Shown one piece after another: positions 46,448-55,548 of a DNA stretch of 64,000 bases (positions within the stretch are counted from its first letter, which is position 1; the number at the start of each line of letters is the position of its first letter). Source of the DNA: Sinorhizobium mexicanum (lineage in GTDB: Bacteria; Pseudomonadota; Alphaproteobacteria; Rhizobiales; Rhizobiaceae); the NCBI RefSeq assembly GCF_013488225.1, contig NZ_CP041238.1, positions 583,501-647,500 on the forward strand, in the 5' to 3' direction. The notes beneath the pieces were generated by a model. That model made no database searches. It saw only the letters and a program-made list of their open reading frames with translations, and was not told the DNA's origin. The translations under genes and the position numbers were made by a program.

Positions 46448-46588
46448 TTGCTTTGCCTCCCGCTGACGCTCGATTTCCACGAAGGAGGCCATAATTGCAT
46501 TGCGGATTCAAGCATGTCGTGAAAATCATGTCATGAAGCAGCGCTATCTCTCTGCTTTCGCGGCATCGTGATCAGGGGGAACTGCAAA

Positions 46589-47848
46589 TTGAGTCATGAG
46601 GATGTTGTGTTGGATGACGCAAAGGTGTTCTGGCGAACGCTGTTGCCGAAGCTGAAGGCGGAACGATGGGTTCTCGGCCTCTCGATCCTGATCGCCGTTC
46701 TCGCCACGCTCGCCGGTATTCACATCCTCGCCGTGCTGCCGTTCTGGATCGTGCTTGCCGCGGCCCTGCTCAATCGCAGCGTCCCGTCGGTGCAGCCGGC
46801 GCCGGTTAGCGTCGTTGTCTCCGAGCAGGGAAGCGACCCGCTGGTTCCGGCGTTTAACGCGCTCGATATGCCCGTGCTCGTCGTCGGCGCGGACGAGACA
46901 GTGCTGTTCCAGAACGTTGCTGCCGAAAAGGCCTTCGGCATGATTCCCCCGAACAGCGATCTTTCCGCCCGCGTCCGTTCCCCGGGCATCCTCGATATGG
47001 TTCGTGAGACAATCGCCACCGGCAAAATCAATCAGATCGAACACACGGAGAGATTGCCGTCGGATGCCGTCTATGTCGTGAGGGTGGCGCCTGCCGAGAT
47101 TGGAACCGATGCTTCGAGCCGGCGTATCTTCCTGCTGACCTACCGCGACATCTCGCAGGCGCGCCGTATCGACCGGATGCGCTCCGATTTCGTCGCCAAT
47201 GCCAGCCACGAACTGCGTACGCCGCTGGCCTCGCTTCGCGGCTTCATCGAGACGCTGCAGGGGCCGGCGCGCAACGACCCGAAGGCGCAGGAGAAATTTT
47301 TCGTCATCATGCACGAGCAGGTGACCCGCATGAGCCGACTCGTCGACGATCTCCTGTCGCTCTCCCGCCTCGAGCTGAAATCGCATCTTGCCCCGGAAGA
47401 CATGGTCGATCTGGCGCCGCTGCTCGGGCACGTGCGCGACAGCCTGCTGCCGCTTGCGACCGAGCTCGACGTGGCGATATCGCTCGACGTTCCCGATGCA
47501 CCGGTTTTGGTCCCGGGCGACCGCGATGAATTGATCGAGGTTTTCGAGAATCTGATCGAGAACGCCTGCAAATACGGGCAGGAGGGGAAGAAGGTCGAGG
47601 TGCGTCTCACAGGCGGCGAGAGCGAGCAGGCCGAGGTGACGGTCACCGACCACGGCCCGGGCATTCCGGCCGAGCACGTACCGAGAATTACCGAACGTTT
47701 CTACCGGGTTAACGTGGAGGCGAGCCGTTCGAAAAAGGGAACCGGCCTCGGGCTTGCCATCGTCAAGCATATTCTCACGCGCCACCGCGCCCGCCTCCTT
47801 GTCCATTCGGAGGTCGGCAAAGGTACGATTTTCACGGTCCGCTTCTGA
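46589..47848 (+). CDS. phoR: Phosphate regulon sensor histidine kinase PhoR
   Basis: About 419 residues from a TTG preceded by GGGGGA at 8 nt; a GTG at 46568 is the alternative. Two close membrane segments (about 27-60), a PAS-like domain (about 88-185), HisKA with His207 (NASHELRTPLASL) and HATPase (ENLIENACKYG, GTGLGLAIVKH). It phosphorylates PhoB when phosphate is scarce, with Pst and PhoU relaying the signal. It heads the phoR-pstSCAB-phoU-phoB cluster, with a separate PHO promoter before pstS. Confidence 0.92.
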   Translation: MSHEDVVLDDAKVFWRTLLPKLKAERWVLGLSILIAVLATLAGIHILAVLPFWIVLAAALLNRSVPSVQPAPVSVVVSEQGSDPLVPAFNALDMPVLVVGADETVLFQNVAAEKAFGMIPPNSDLSARVRSPGILDMVRETIATGKINQIEHTERLPSDAVYVVRVAPAEIGTDASSRRIFLLTYRDISQARRIDRMRSDFVANASHELRTPLASLRGFIETLQGPARNDPKAQEKFFVIMHEQVTRMSRLVDDLLSLSRLELKSHLAPEDMVDLAPLLGHVRDSLLPLATELDVAISLDVPDAPVLVPGDRDELIEVFENLIENACKYGQEGKKVEVRLTGGESEQAEVTVTDHGPGIPAEHVPRITERFYRVNVEASRSKKGTGLGLAIVKHILTRHRARLLVHSEVGKGTIFTVRF

Positions 47849-47909
47849 CACAAAACGTCGCCGCCGCCTCGTGAGATTCGGAATCACGCTGCTTCTTCAA
47901 TGACATAGG

Positions 47910-47953
47910 CTGTCATAAATGTTTCACCGAACTGACATAAAAGGTGTGACCAT
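47910..47953 (+). promoter_or_regulatory. PHO box upstream of pstS
   Basis: Four direct repeats with 11-bp period: CTGTCATAAAT, GTTTCACCGAA, CTGACATAAAA, GGTGTGACCAT. The first and third fit the PhoB half-site CTGTCAT(A/T)AA; second and fourth are degenerate. It ends about 90 bp before the pstS ATG, right for PhoB activation. Confidence 0.87.
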
Positions 47954-48043
47954 CGGCGGCTAACTAGGGGCAGCCGATCACACGGCGAAGAGAGCGCTGG
48001 ATCCTTAGCGCACCAACCACAAGCCCATTCCGGGAGAACATCA

Positions 48044-49078
48044 ATGAAAGCTCTTAAACTCACTGTAGCGGCGCTGGTCGCATCCGCCGCCTTCGCGGGC
48101 GTCGCAGCAGCTCGCGACCAGATCCAGGTCGCCGGCTCCTCGACCGTTCTTCCCTACGCAAAGATCGTCGCCGAAAGCTTCGGCGAAGCCTTCCCGGACT
48201 TCAAGACTCCGGTCGTCGAATCCGGCGGCTCTGGCGCAGGCCTGAAGGAATTCTGCAAGGGCGTCGGCGAAGACACGATCGATATCGCCAACTCCTCGCG
48301 CAAGATCAAGGACAGCGAAGTCGAGGCCTGCAAGGCAGCCGGCGTAACCGAAATCCAGGAAGTCAAGATCGGCTATGACGGCATCGTCTTCGCAACCGAT
48401 GCCGGCAACGCCGACCTCGCCCTGAAGCCGGAGCACCTCTACAAGGCTCTGGCCGCTGAAGTCGTCGTCGACGGCAAGCTCGTCGCCAACCCCTACAAGA
48501 AGTGGTCGGAAATCGACGCCTCGCTTCCGGAAGCCGAAATCGCCGCCTTCATCCCGGGCCAGAAGCACGGCACGCGCGAAGTCTTCGAAGAGAAGATCCT
48601 CACTGAAGGCTGCAAGGAATCGGGCGCGCAGGACGTCATCAAGGCTGCCGTCAGCGATGCCAAGGAACAAGTCGCCAAGTGCATCGCTGTGCGTAAGGAC
48701 GGCATGGCTGTCGACATCGATGGCGACTACACCGAAACGCTCGCCCGCATCGCTTCCAACAAGGCCGGCATTGGCGTATTTGGCCTTTCGTTCTACGAAA
48801 ACAATGCCGACAAGCTGAAGGTTGCGACCGTCAACGGCATCGTTCCTTCGACCGAAACGATCGCTTCGGGCGAATACCCGGTTTCCCGCCCGCTGTTCTT
48901 CTACGTCAAGAAAGCGCATCTGGGCGTCGTTCCGGGCCTCAAGGAATATGTCGAGTTCTTCATTGACGATCAGATGATCGGCCCTGACAGCCCGCTCGCT
49001 GAATACGGCCTGGTCACTGCTCCGGATGCCGAGCGTGAAGAAATCCGCAAGGCTTTCGAAGCTGGTAACCTGCTCTAA
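48044..49078 (+). CDS. pstS: Phosphate ABC transporter substrate-binding protein PstS
   Basis: 344 residues with a signal peptide (KLTVAALVASAAFAGVAAA). The phosphate-binding motifs are clear: QVAGSSTVLPYAKI, ESGGSGAGLKEFCKG and PGQKHGTREVFEEKI. It captures periplasmic phosphate for PstCAB. CGGGAGAAC precedes the ATG. Preceded by a PHO box and followed by a GC-rich hairpin that likely gives pstS excess over pstC. Confidence 0.96.
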   Translation: MKALKLTVAALVASAAFAGVAAARDQIQVAGSSTVLPYAKIVAESFGEAFPDFKTPVVESGGSGAGLKEFCKGVGEDTIDIANSSRKIKDSEVEACKAAGVTEIQEVKIGYDGIVFATDAGNADLALKPEHLYKALAAEVVVDGKLVANPYKKWSEIDASLPEAEIAAFIPGQKHGTREVFEEKILTEGCKESGAQDVIKAAVSDAKEQVAKCIAVRKDGMAVDIDGDYTETLARIASNKAGIGVFGLSFYENNADKLKVATVNGIVPSTETIASGEYPVSRPLFFYVKKAHLGVVPGLKEYVEFFIDDQMIGPDSPLAEYGLVTAPDAEREEIRKAFEAGNLL

Positions 49079-49089
49079 TTAAAGACATG

Positions 49090-49118
49090 CCCGGGCGCGG
49101 CCTTGCGTTGCGCCCGGG
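49090..49118 (+). terminator. Hairpin between pstS and pstC
   Basis: CCCGGGCGC and GCGCCCGGG form a perfect 9-bp stem with an 11-nt loop, followed by TTTG. It begins 12 bp after the pstS stop. Partial termination or 3' protection of pstS mRNA is likely. Confidence 0.72.
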
Positions 49119-49175
49119 TTTGCGTTCATTCGATTTGCCGGTGGCCGCGACGGTCGTTGCCGGGGAGACGTGCCG

Positions 49176-50660
49176 ATGAGTACTTCGCTCCTTCTTTTGA
49201 TCATTGTTTTGATTGGTTTCATTGCCTATTTCGCCGGTCGCGCGCGTTCGCTTGCGCAGTCGGGCGGTAAACTCGCAAATCTGCACTCCTTGCCCGGCTA
49301 TCACGGCAGCTATGTTGCGATATGGGCGATGCTCCCGGCGGCGCTTGTGCTCGCCGCCTGGCTGATCGCATCGCCGCTGTACATCGATTCCAGCGTTCGC
49401 TCGTCGCTTCCCGAGTCCGTACTGAGCCAGGGTGAAGCGACGACGCAGCTTGCGCTCGGCCAGGTCAAGTCTGTCGCCGTTGGTCTCGCCCGCTTGAACG
49501 CGGACGAAACCGCCGCGCTTGAAAGCGGCTCCGCCAACCTGCGCGAAACGCTCGCCGCCAAGGGCGTGGCTCTTGCCGGCGAAGGCGAGCCGTACATGAT
49601 CAAGGCCGCCCAGCAGTTCAATGAAATGCGAACGACGAGTCGCTGGCTGATGAGCGCTGTCGTGCTGCTCGTCGCCGTTGCGGGCTGCATCTACGCGATC
49701 CGCAACATCAGTGCCCGTTTTCGCGCCCGCAACCAGGTGGAGCGCGTCATGCTCGCTTCGCTGATTGTAGCCTCGTCGATCGCCATCCTCACGACGATCG
49801 GTATCGTCACGTCGATGCTGTCGGAAGCGGCGCGCTTCTTCACCATGGTATCGCCTGTCGAGTTCTTCTTCGGCACGGTTTGGGACCCCCGCTTCGCGGC
49901 AGCCGGCAGCAGCGGCACATCGGGCCAGTTCGGTCTCCTGCCGCTTCTCGGCGGCACGCTCTATATCGCCTTCGTCGCGATGCTGTTCGCGGTGCCCATC
50001 GGGCTCTTTGCGGCCATATACATGGCTGAATACGCAAGCCCGCGGCTGCGTTCGACGGCGAAGCCGCTGCTCGAGGTGCTCGCCGGCATCCCGACGATCG
50101 TCTACGGCTTCTTTGCGCTCGTGACGGTTGGCCCGTTCCTGCGCGATATTTCGGCGCAATTGAGCGGTCTCATCACCGGCAACTACCAGAATTTCATTCA
50201 GGCGCAGAGCGTCATCACGGCCGGGATCGTCATGGGCATCATGCTCATTCCGTTCGTGTCCTCGTTGTCCGACGACATCATCACCCAGGTGCCGCGGGCG
50301 CTGCGCGATGGCTCCCTTGGCCTTGGTGCCACGCGTTCGGAGACGGTTAAGAGGGTCATCCTGCCGGCCGCACTGCCCGGCATCGTCGGCGCGTTGTTGC
50401 TGACGGCCTCGCGCGCGGTCGGTGAAACCATGATCGTCGTGCTTGCCGCCGGTGTCGCGGCGCGCATGCAATTGAGCCCCTTCGAGCCGATGACGACGGT
50501 TACGGTCAAGATCGTCCATCAGTTGACGGGCGACCTGGAGTTCACGTCGCCGCAGACGCTGGTCGCCTTTGCGCTCGGCATCACGCTGTTCGTCATCACG
50601 CTCTGCCTCAACATCTACGCGCTCTACATCGTGCGCAAATATCGGGAACAGTACGAATGA
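49176..50660 (+). CDS. pstC: Phosphate ABC transporter permease PstC
   Basis: 494 residues, longer than E. coli PstC (319) because of an N-terminal extension with two extra membrane segments and a soluble loop (about 75-165), usual in Rhizobiales. The permease core holds FGLLPLLGGTLYIAF, GIPTIVYGFFAL and the EAA-like GSLGLGATRSETVKRVILPAALPG-type loop (about 380-403). The ATG at 49176 has GGGGAG 8 nt before. Its last bases overlap pstA (ATGA). Confidence 0.94.
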   Translation: MSTSLLLLIIVLIGFIAYFAGRARSLAQSGGKLANLHSLPGYHGSYVAIWAMLPAALVLAAWLIASPLYIDSSVRSSLPESVLSQGEATTQLALGQVKSVAVGLARLNADETAALESGSANLRETLAAKGVALAGEGEPYMIKAAQQFNEMRTTSRWLMSAVVLLVAVAGCIYAIRNISARFRARNQVERVMLASLIVASSIAILTTIGIVTSMLSEAARFFTMVSPVEFFFGTVWDPRFAAAGSSGTSGQFGLLPLLGGTLYIAFVAMLFAVPIGLFAAIYMAEYASPRLRSTAKPLLEVLAGIPTIVYGFFALVTVGPFLRDISAQLSGLITGNYQNFIQAQSVITAGIVMGIMLIPFVSSLSDDIITQVPRALRDGSLGLGATRSETVKRVILPAALPGIVGALLLTASRAVGETMIVVLAAGVAARMQLSPFEPMTTVTVKIVHQLTGDLEFTSPQTLVAFALGITLFVITLCLNIYALYIVRKYREQYE

Positions 50661-51979
50661 CCGAGCTTGCCTCCCCCACGGTAAAGGTCTCCACCCGTCC
50701 TGCCGAAACCCGCCGCGATATTGGCATCAAGCGCCGTTATGCGGCAGAGCGGCGCTTTCGCGCCTACGGCATCACGGCCATCACCCTTGGCCTCTTGTTT
50801 CTGGCGATCCTCATCTCGACGGTGGTCTCCAACGGTTACACCGCCTTCCTGCAGACGACGATCACGCTGCCGATCGAGTTCACCGAGAAGGTGATCGATC
50901 CGAAGAACGAACGCGCCACAGATCCCAAAACTTTGATGACCGCAAACTATCCGGTGCTCGTCCGCAATGCTCTGGTTAAGCAGCTCGGCCTTGATCCGAC
51001 GAAGCGGCCGCTGCTCAAGCAGGCGACGGATATGATTTCGCCCAGCGCGCGCATGCAGCTGCGTAACATGGTCGTTGCCGATCCATCGTTGATCGGCCAG
51101 ACCGTACCGGTCACAATGCTCGCCGAGGCGAATATCGACTCCGCTTTCAAGGGGCAGATCGACCTTTCGGTGGACGAGGGCAGGCGCAGGGTCAAGGACC
51201 AGCAGGTCGCCTGGATGAACCAGCTTGCCGATGCCGGCGTGCTCAAGAAGAGCTTCAACACCGGCATCTTCACCTTCGGCGCGTCGAGCCGCCCGGAAGC
51301 GGCGGGCGTGGGCGTCGCGCTCGTCGGATCGCTTTACATGATGCTGATCGTGCTGGTGCTGGCGCTGCCGATCGGTGTCGCCGCCTCGATCTATCTCGAG
51401 GAGTTCGCGCCGAAGAACCGGCTCACTGATCTGATTGAAGTCAACATCAACAATCTCGCGGCCGTACCGTCGATCGTTTACGGTCTTCTCGGCCTTGCTG
51501 TCTTCATCAACTTCGCCGGCATGCCGCGTTCGGCGGCCCTCGTGGGCGGCTTCGTGCTGACGCTGATGACGCTGCCGACGATTATCATCGCCACGCGCGC
51601 GGCGCTCAAGGCCGTGCCGCCGTCGATCCGTTCGGCGGCACTCGGTCTCGGCGCGTCGAGGATGCAGACGATCTTCCACCATGTTTTGCCGCTTGCCATG
51701 CCGGGCATTCTGACCGGCACGATTATCGGCCTTGCGCACGCACTCGGCGAAACCGCGCCGCTGCTCCTGATCGGCATGGTGGCCTTCGTCGTCGATTTTC
51801 CGGGGTCGCCGCTGGAACCCTCCACGGCACTGCCGGTGCAGATCTACATGTGGGCGAACGAGCCGGAACGCGCCTTCGTGGAGCGGACCTCGGGAGCGAT
51901 CATCATTCTCCTGATCTTCCTCGTCTTCATGAACCTGGGCGCAATTCTCTTGCGGCGTCGCTTTGAGCGCCGCTGGTAG
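50657..51979 (+). CDS. pstA: Phosphate ABC transporter permease PstA
   Basis: 440 residues, again longer than E. coli PstA: a soluble insert of about 150 residues follows the first membrane helix. C-terminal permease core with [35 protein letters not shown] and the loop [20 protein letters not shown]. Partner of PstC in the membrane channel. Overlaps pstC by four bases; pstB follows 13 bp later. Confidence 0.95.
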   Translation: MTELASPTVKVSTRPAETRRDIGIKRRYAAERRFRAYGITAITLGLLFLAILISTVVSNGYTAFLQTTITLPIEFTEKVIDPKNERATDPKTLMTANYPVLVRNALVKQLGLDPTKRPLLKQATDMISPSARMQLRNMVVADPSLIGQTVPVTMLAEANIDSAFKGQIDLSVDEGRRRVKDQQVAWMNQLADAGVLKKSFNTGIFTFGASSRPEAAGVGVALVGSLYMMLIVLVLALPIGVAASIYLEEFAPKNRLTDLIEVNINNLAAVPSIVYGLLGLAVFINFAGMPRSAALVGGFVLTLMTLPTIIIATRAALKAVPPSIRSAALGLGASRMQTIFHHVLPLAMPGILTGTIIGLAHALGETAPLLLIGMVAFVVDFPGSPLEPSTALPVQIYMWANEPERAFVERTSGAIIILLIFLVFMNLGAILLRRRFERRW

Positions 51980-51992
51980 TGGGGTAAGGACT

Positions 51993-52808
51993 ATGAACAT
52001 GATGTCGGAAGCTGCAGTGGAAAAAGCTCTGGATCTGAAAATGAATACTGTGCCCTACAAGATGATCGGCAAGGATGTGTCGGTCTATTACGGCGAGAAG
52101 CGCGCGCTCTTCGACGTCAACCTCAATATCCGTGAAAACACCGTGACAGCCTTGATCGGTCCGTCGGGCTGCGGCAAGTCGACGTTTCTGCGCACCTTGA
52201 ACCGCATGAACGACACGATCGAGAACTGCCGCGTGACCGGCAAGATCACGCTCGACGAGGACGACGTCTACGACCCGTCGATCGACGTCGTGGAACTGCG
52301 GGCCCGTGTCGGCATGGTGTTCCAGAAGCCGAACCCGTTCCCGAAGTCGATCTACGAGAACGTCGCCTATGGTCCTCGTATTCATGGCCTCGCCCGTACC
52401 AAGGCGGAGTTCGACGAGGTCGTCGAAACCAGCCTGCAGAAGGCCGGTCTTTTCAATGAGGTCAAGGATCGGCTGCACGAGCCGGGTACCGGCCTTTCCG
52501 GCGGCCAGCAGCAGCGTCTCTGCATTGCGCGCGCCGTAGCTGTCAGCCCCGAAGTAATCCTGATGGATGAGCCCTGTTCTGCGCTCGATCCGATCGCCAC
52601 CGCCAAGGTGGAGGAACTCATTCACGAGCTGCGCGCCAACTTCACGATCGTCATCGTGACCCACTCGATGCAGCAGGCCGCGCGCGTCTCGCAGCGCACC
52701 GCCATGTTCCACCTCGGCAATCTCGTCGAGGAGAACGATACCGACAAGATGTTTACCAATCCGGATGACCAGCGCACGCAGGACTACATTATGGGTCGGT
52801 TTGGCTAA
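51993..52808 (+). CDS. pstB: Phosphate ABC transporter ATPase PstB
   Basis: 271 residues. Walker [10 protein letters not shown] (56-64), PstB-typical [20 protein letters not shown], signature [14 protein letters not shown], Walker [14 protein letters not shown] and switch His in [12 protein letters not shown]. It powers uptake and signals phosphate status to PhoR via PhoU. Three ATGs lie within 10 bp; 51993 is taken, though 51999 has better spacing from AAGGA. Confidence 0.96.
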   Translation: MNMMSEAAVEKALDLKMNTVPYKMIGKDVSVYYGEKRALFDVNLNIRENTVTALIGPSGCGKSTFLRTLNRMNDTIENCRVTGKITLDEDDVYDPSIDVVELRARVGMVFQKPNPFPKSIYENVAYGPRIHGLARTKAEFDEVVETSLQKAGLFNEVKDRLHEPGTGLSGGQQQRLCIARAVAVSPEVILMDEPCSALDPIATAKVEELIHELRANFTIVIVTHSMQQAARVSQRTAMFHLGNLVEENDTDKMFTNPDDQRTQDYIMGRFG

Positions 52809-52818
52809 GCCAGGCGAC

Positions 52819-52920
52819 AGAGCAATTCCAGGGAGAGTGTGAAACGGTTTTCCGTCCGGAATTGTGTAAGTTCAAAGAGTTAGATCATTTCAATGTTTCA
52901 ACGAAACAAGGAAGTGATCT
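52819..52920. repeat. RIME element between pstB and phoU
   Basis: AGAGCAATTCCAGGGAGAGT, CGGTTTTCCGTCCGGAATTG and then AGATCATTTCAATGTTTCAA with an imperfect return arm (GAAACAAGGAAGTGATCT). Near relative of the 45421 copy, with decay of the second palindrome. Confidence 0.87.
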
Positions 52921-52953
52921 GGTCAACCGGTTTGCGAGTTCGAGGAACGAAAC

Positions 52954-53667
52954 ATGTCATCTACACACATCACGTCGGCTTTTGACGACGAGCTCAAATA
53001 TCTGACGCGCCGCGTCTCGGAAATGGGAGGCCTTGCCGAGCAGATGGTGGCCGATTCCGTCCGGGCGCTGGTGAATTCCGACCTGGCGTTGGCGCAGAAG
53101 GTGATTTCCGACGACGCGATGCTGGACGATGCCGAGCGCCAGATCGGTGACAAGGCGATCGTCACCATCGCCAAGCGTCAGCCAATGGCCTCGGATCTTC
53201 GCGAGATCATGGGGTCGATCCGTATCGCCGCCGATTTGGAACGCGTGGGCGATCTCGGCAAGAACACTGCCAAGCGCGTGATCGCGGTCGCCGGATCCGG
53301 CATCCCCCGCAAGCTTGCGCGGGGCCTGGAGCATCTGGCGGAGCTGGCCCTGGTCCAGCTCAAGGAGGTGCTCGACGTCTACGCTTCTCGCTCGCCGGAA
53401 AAGGCGAACAGCATCCGCGAGCGCGACGAGGAGATCGACGCGATCTATACGTCGCTTTTCCGCGAACTGCTGACCTATATGATGGAAGATCCGCGCAACA
53501 TCACGCCGTGCACGCATCTTCTGTTCTGCGCCAAGAACATCGAGCGTATCGGCGACCACGCGACCAACATTGCCGAAACGATCTATTACATGGCGACGGG
53601 CGCCCAGCCGCAGGGCGAACGGCCGAAGGACGATAATACGTCGACGCTGGGCTCAGTGACGGACTAG
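52954..53667 (+). CDS. phoU: Phosphate signalling protein PhoU
   Basis: 237 residues in two three-helix halves, each with the E/DxxxD metal-binding pattern (IGDKAIVTIAKRQPMASDLR, LERVGDLGKNTAKR; CTHLLFCAKNIERIGDHATNIAE). It damps PhoR when phosphate is plentiful. Separated from pstB by a RIME element, and followed by a palindrome then phoB. Confidence 0.95.
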   Translation: MSSTHITSAFDDELKYLTRRVSEMGGLAEQMVADSVRALVNSDLALAQKVISDDAMLDDAERQIGDKAIVTIAKRQPMASDLREIMGSIRIAADLERVGDLGKNTAKRVIAVAGSGIPRKLARGLEHLAELALVQLKEVLDVYASRSPEKANSIRERDEEIDAIYTSLFRELLTYMMEDPRNITPCTHLLFCAKNIERIGDHATNIAETIYYMATGAQPQGERPKDDNTSTLGSVTD

Positions 53668-53714
53668 AGCATCCCGCTTTCAAAAGGAATCGTTGAAAGC
53701 GGATAAGATGCTCT
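53666..53714. repeat. Palindromic element between phoU and phoB
   Basis: AGAGCATC, CCGCTTTCAA, then TTGAAAGCGG and GATGCTCT: a two-step inverted repeat starting at the phoU stop codon, with ATAA bulged in the return arm. A different intergenic palindrome from the RIME copies. Confidence 0.75.
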
Positions 53715-53851
53715 GGAAATCAAAGTGCTAGAGCGCCCGATAGCCGCATGCCCTGGTGCATGCGTTGATCTTGTCCCGGTCGCGATTTTTCGCGGCCACA
53801 GAGTGTCGCGGTGGCGTGATGGCACCCGCGCGTGGGAAGGAGCATGACCGA

Positions 53852-54535
53852 ATGTTGCCGAAGATAGCCGTTGTCGAGGACGAGGAGGCGCTGAGCGTTC
53901 TCCTACGCTACAATCTCGAGGCCGAAGGTTTCGACGTCGATACGATCTTGCGTGGAGACGAGGCTGAAATCCGGCTTCAGGAGCGGTTGCCCGATCTCCT
54001 GATCCTCGACTGGATGCTGCCCGGGGTCTCCGGCATCGAACTCTGCCGCCGGCTGCGGCAGAGGCCGGAAACGGAGCGTCTGCCGATCATCATGCTGACC
54101 GCGCGTGGCGAGGAAAGCGAGCGGGTTCGTGGTCTCGCTACCGGCGCGGACGACTATGTCGTCAAGCCGTTTTCGACGCCGGAACTGATGGCGAGGGTGA
54201 AGGCAATGCTCAGGCGTGCCAAGCCCGAGGTGCTTTCGACGCTGTTGCGTTGCGGCGACATCGAGCTCGATCGCGAGACGCACCGCGTCCACAGGCGTAG
54301 CCGCGAAGTCCGGCTCGGACCGACGGAGTTCCGGCTGCTGGAGTTCCTGATGTCCTCGCCGGGGCGCGTTTTCTCCCGTTCGCAGCTTCTCGACGGCGTT
54401 TGGGGACATGATATCTATGTCGACGAGCGCACCGTGGATGTGCATGTCGGCCGTCTGCGCAAGGCGCTGAATTTCTCGAACATGCCCGATGTCATTCGCA
54501 CCGTGCGCGGTGCCGGCTATTCGCTTGAAAGCTGA
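53852..54535 (+). CDS. phoB: Phosphate regulon response regulator PhoB
   Basis: 227 residues. Receiver with acidic pocket VEDEE, phospho-acceptor Asp53 (LLILDWMLPG), Thr in IIMLTARG and Lys in VVKPFS; winged helix ending VRTVRGAGYSLES. It binds PHO boxes such as that at 47910. ATG at 53852 has AAGGAG 9 nt upstream. A strong terminator follows. Confidence 0.95.
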   Translation: MLPKIAVVEDEEALSVLLRYNLEAEGFDVDTILRGDEAEIRLQERLPDLLILDWMLPGVSGIELCRRLRQRPETERLPIIMLTARGEESERVRGLATGADDYVVKPFSTPELMARVKAMLRRAKPEVLSTLLRCGDIELDRETHRVHRRSREVRLGPTEFRLLEFLMSSPGRVFSRSQLLDGVWGHDIYVDERTVDVHVGRLRKALNFSNMPDVIRTVRGAGYSLES

Positions 54536-54564
54536 AAGCCGGCGGCCTCCTCGGCAGGCATCAA

Positions 54565-54590
54565 AAAAAGGGGCGTCACCGCCCCTTTTT
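54565..54590. terminator. Bidirectional terminator between phoB and gcrA
   Basis: AAAAAGGGGCG, TCAC, CGCCCCTTTTT: an 11-bp perfect stem with a T-run on either strand. It lies 29 bp after phoB and 23 bp after the end of the converging gcrA. Confidence 0.94.
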
Positions 54591-54613
54591 CAATTGCGTT
54601 CGCTTGAGGCCGG

Positions 54614-55132
54614 TCAGCGCATACGGCGGCGCTCGGCGGAAGGCTGATAGGCGAGCCGCGTGTGATAGCTGCAATAGGGCGACGATTCCGGCGAGTCGTT
54701 GCCGCAGAAATGGAACTCCTCCTTCAGGGGGTCGCCGATCGGCCACTTGCAGGTGCGCTCCGTGAGCTCCGTCAGGCCGAGGCGCCGGGACATCGGGACG
54801 ACGACGTTCGGTGCGAGTTCGAGGGTCTGATCGGCGACGAGATCGACTTCGATCTCTTCCTTGAGGACGGTAGCGCCGGCGGTGCGGGTGACGGTGCGGG
54901 TGGCGACGCGCGCGGCATAGTTCGGCGCCCGGGGGGCGGACGTGGTGCGCTTCGGGCGTGCGGCAGTGGTCGCGCCGCCCGCCTTGGCCCGGCCCGGCAG
55001 GCTCAGCCGGTGAACTTTGCCGATCACGGCGTTACGGCTGACGCCGCCCAGTTGAGCCGCGATCTGGCTGGCGCTCAGGCCCTCGGACCACAGCTTCTTC
55101 AGTTTCTCCACCCGCTCGTCAGTCCAGTTCAT
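54614..55132 (-). CDS. gcrA: Cell cycle regulator GcrA
   Basis: 172 residues. N-terminal HTH MNWTDERVEKLKKLWSEGLS followed by ASQIAAQLGGVSRNAVIGKVHRL is the GcrA hallmark. A variable basic linker (about 45-85) leads to the C-terminal sigma70-binding domain with CKWPIGDP and FCGNDSPESSPYCSYH. GcrA acts with sigma70 at CcrM-methylated GANTC promoters. A GAATC lies at 55166-55170 and an inverted repeat at 55179 in its own upstream region. Confidence 0.94.
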   Translation of the reverse strand: MNWTDERVEKLKKLWSEGLSASQIAAQLGGVSRNAVIGKVHRLSLPGRAKAGGATTAARPKRTTSAPRAPNYAARVATRTVTRTAGATVLKEEIEVDLVADQTLELAPNVVVPMSRRLGLTELTERTCKWPIGDPLKEEFHFCGNDSPESSPYCSYHTRLAYQPSAERRRMR

Positions 55133-55178
55133 TTCTGCACTCCCCGTTCTCGGCGTTGGATGGCAGAATCCATCACCA

Positions 55179-55201
55179 AGCTCCGGAAAAACTCCGGAGC
55201 T
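55179..55201. promoter_or_regulatory. Inverted repeat upstream of gcrA
   Basis: AGCTCCGGA, AAAAC, TCCGGAGCT: perfect 9-bp arms, 47 bp before the gcrA start. It could be an operator or, in the minus-strand transcript, a leader hairpin. The 416-bp gcrA-argD gap has no gene; it also holds several GANTC sites (GACTC, GAGTC, GAATC) around 55273-55310. Confidence 0.55.
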
Positions 55202-55430
55202 GCAACGCGATAACTCTTTTGGTGACTAGGTCCGCCGCATGCGTCTAGTAATTGAATATTAACCTACTGGCAGGGTGACTCCGTGGCAAGAGTCGCGGGA
55301 ATCGCGCCGAATCGATTTCGGAGTTTTCCCCAACTTGCTGGCTGGCCGTTGCATTTTTGCAAGCCCCCGCGGCATGTTTTTTCGCGCGTCGGAATCCGCG
55401 CGTTCAAGCTCGCGGCAAGCCTTGGTTTTG

Positions 55431-55494
55431 TTGACATTGCGGTGCGAAATGGGAATAGTGCCTGCGCCGCCGAAAGGCGGCATTTTTGATTTTT
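55431..55494 (+). promoter_or_regulatory. argD promoter with a terminator-like hairpin at the expected 5' end
   Basis: TTGACA (55431-55436), exactly 17 bp, AATAGT (55454-55459). The predicted start is about 55466, which coincides with GCCGCC-GAAA-GGCGGC and then ATTTTTGATTTTT (55482-55494). The GAAA tetraloop hairpin plus T-tract looks like an intrinsic terminator at the very start of the transcript. Confidence 0.65.
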
Positions 55495-55548
55495 ATCGGA
55501 CGCGATCGCCCGATACCGATGCCAACAGGACGCAAGGAGAAGTTCGCC

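Noticed and set aside
46512..46536. Two TGTC(A/G)TGA motifs upstream of phoR that resemble PHO half-sites
   Set aside because: Their spacing is 14 bp rather than 11, and the flanks do not fit the consensus.
46544..50519. Long minus frames over phoR and pstC
   Set aside because: Antisense shadows of conserved genes; charged, repetitive composition.
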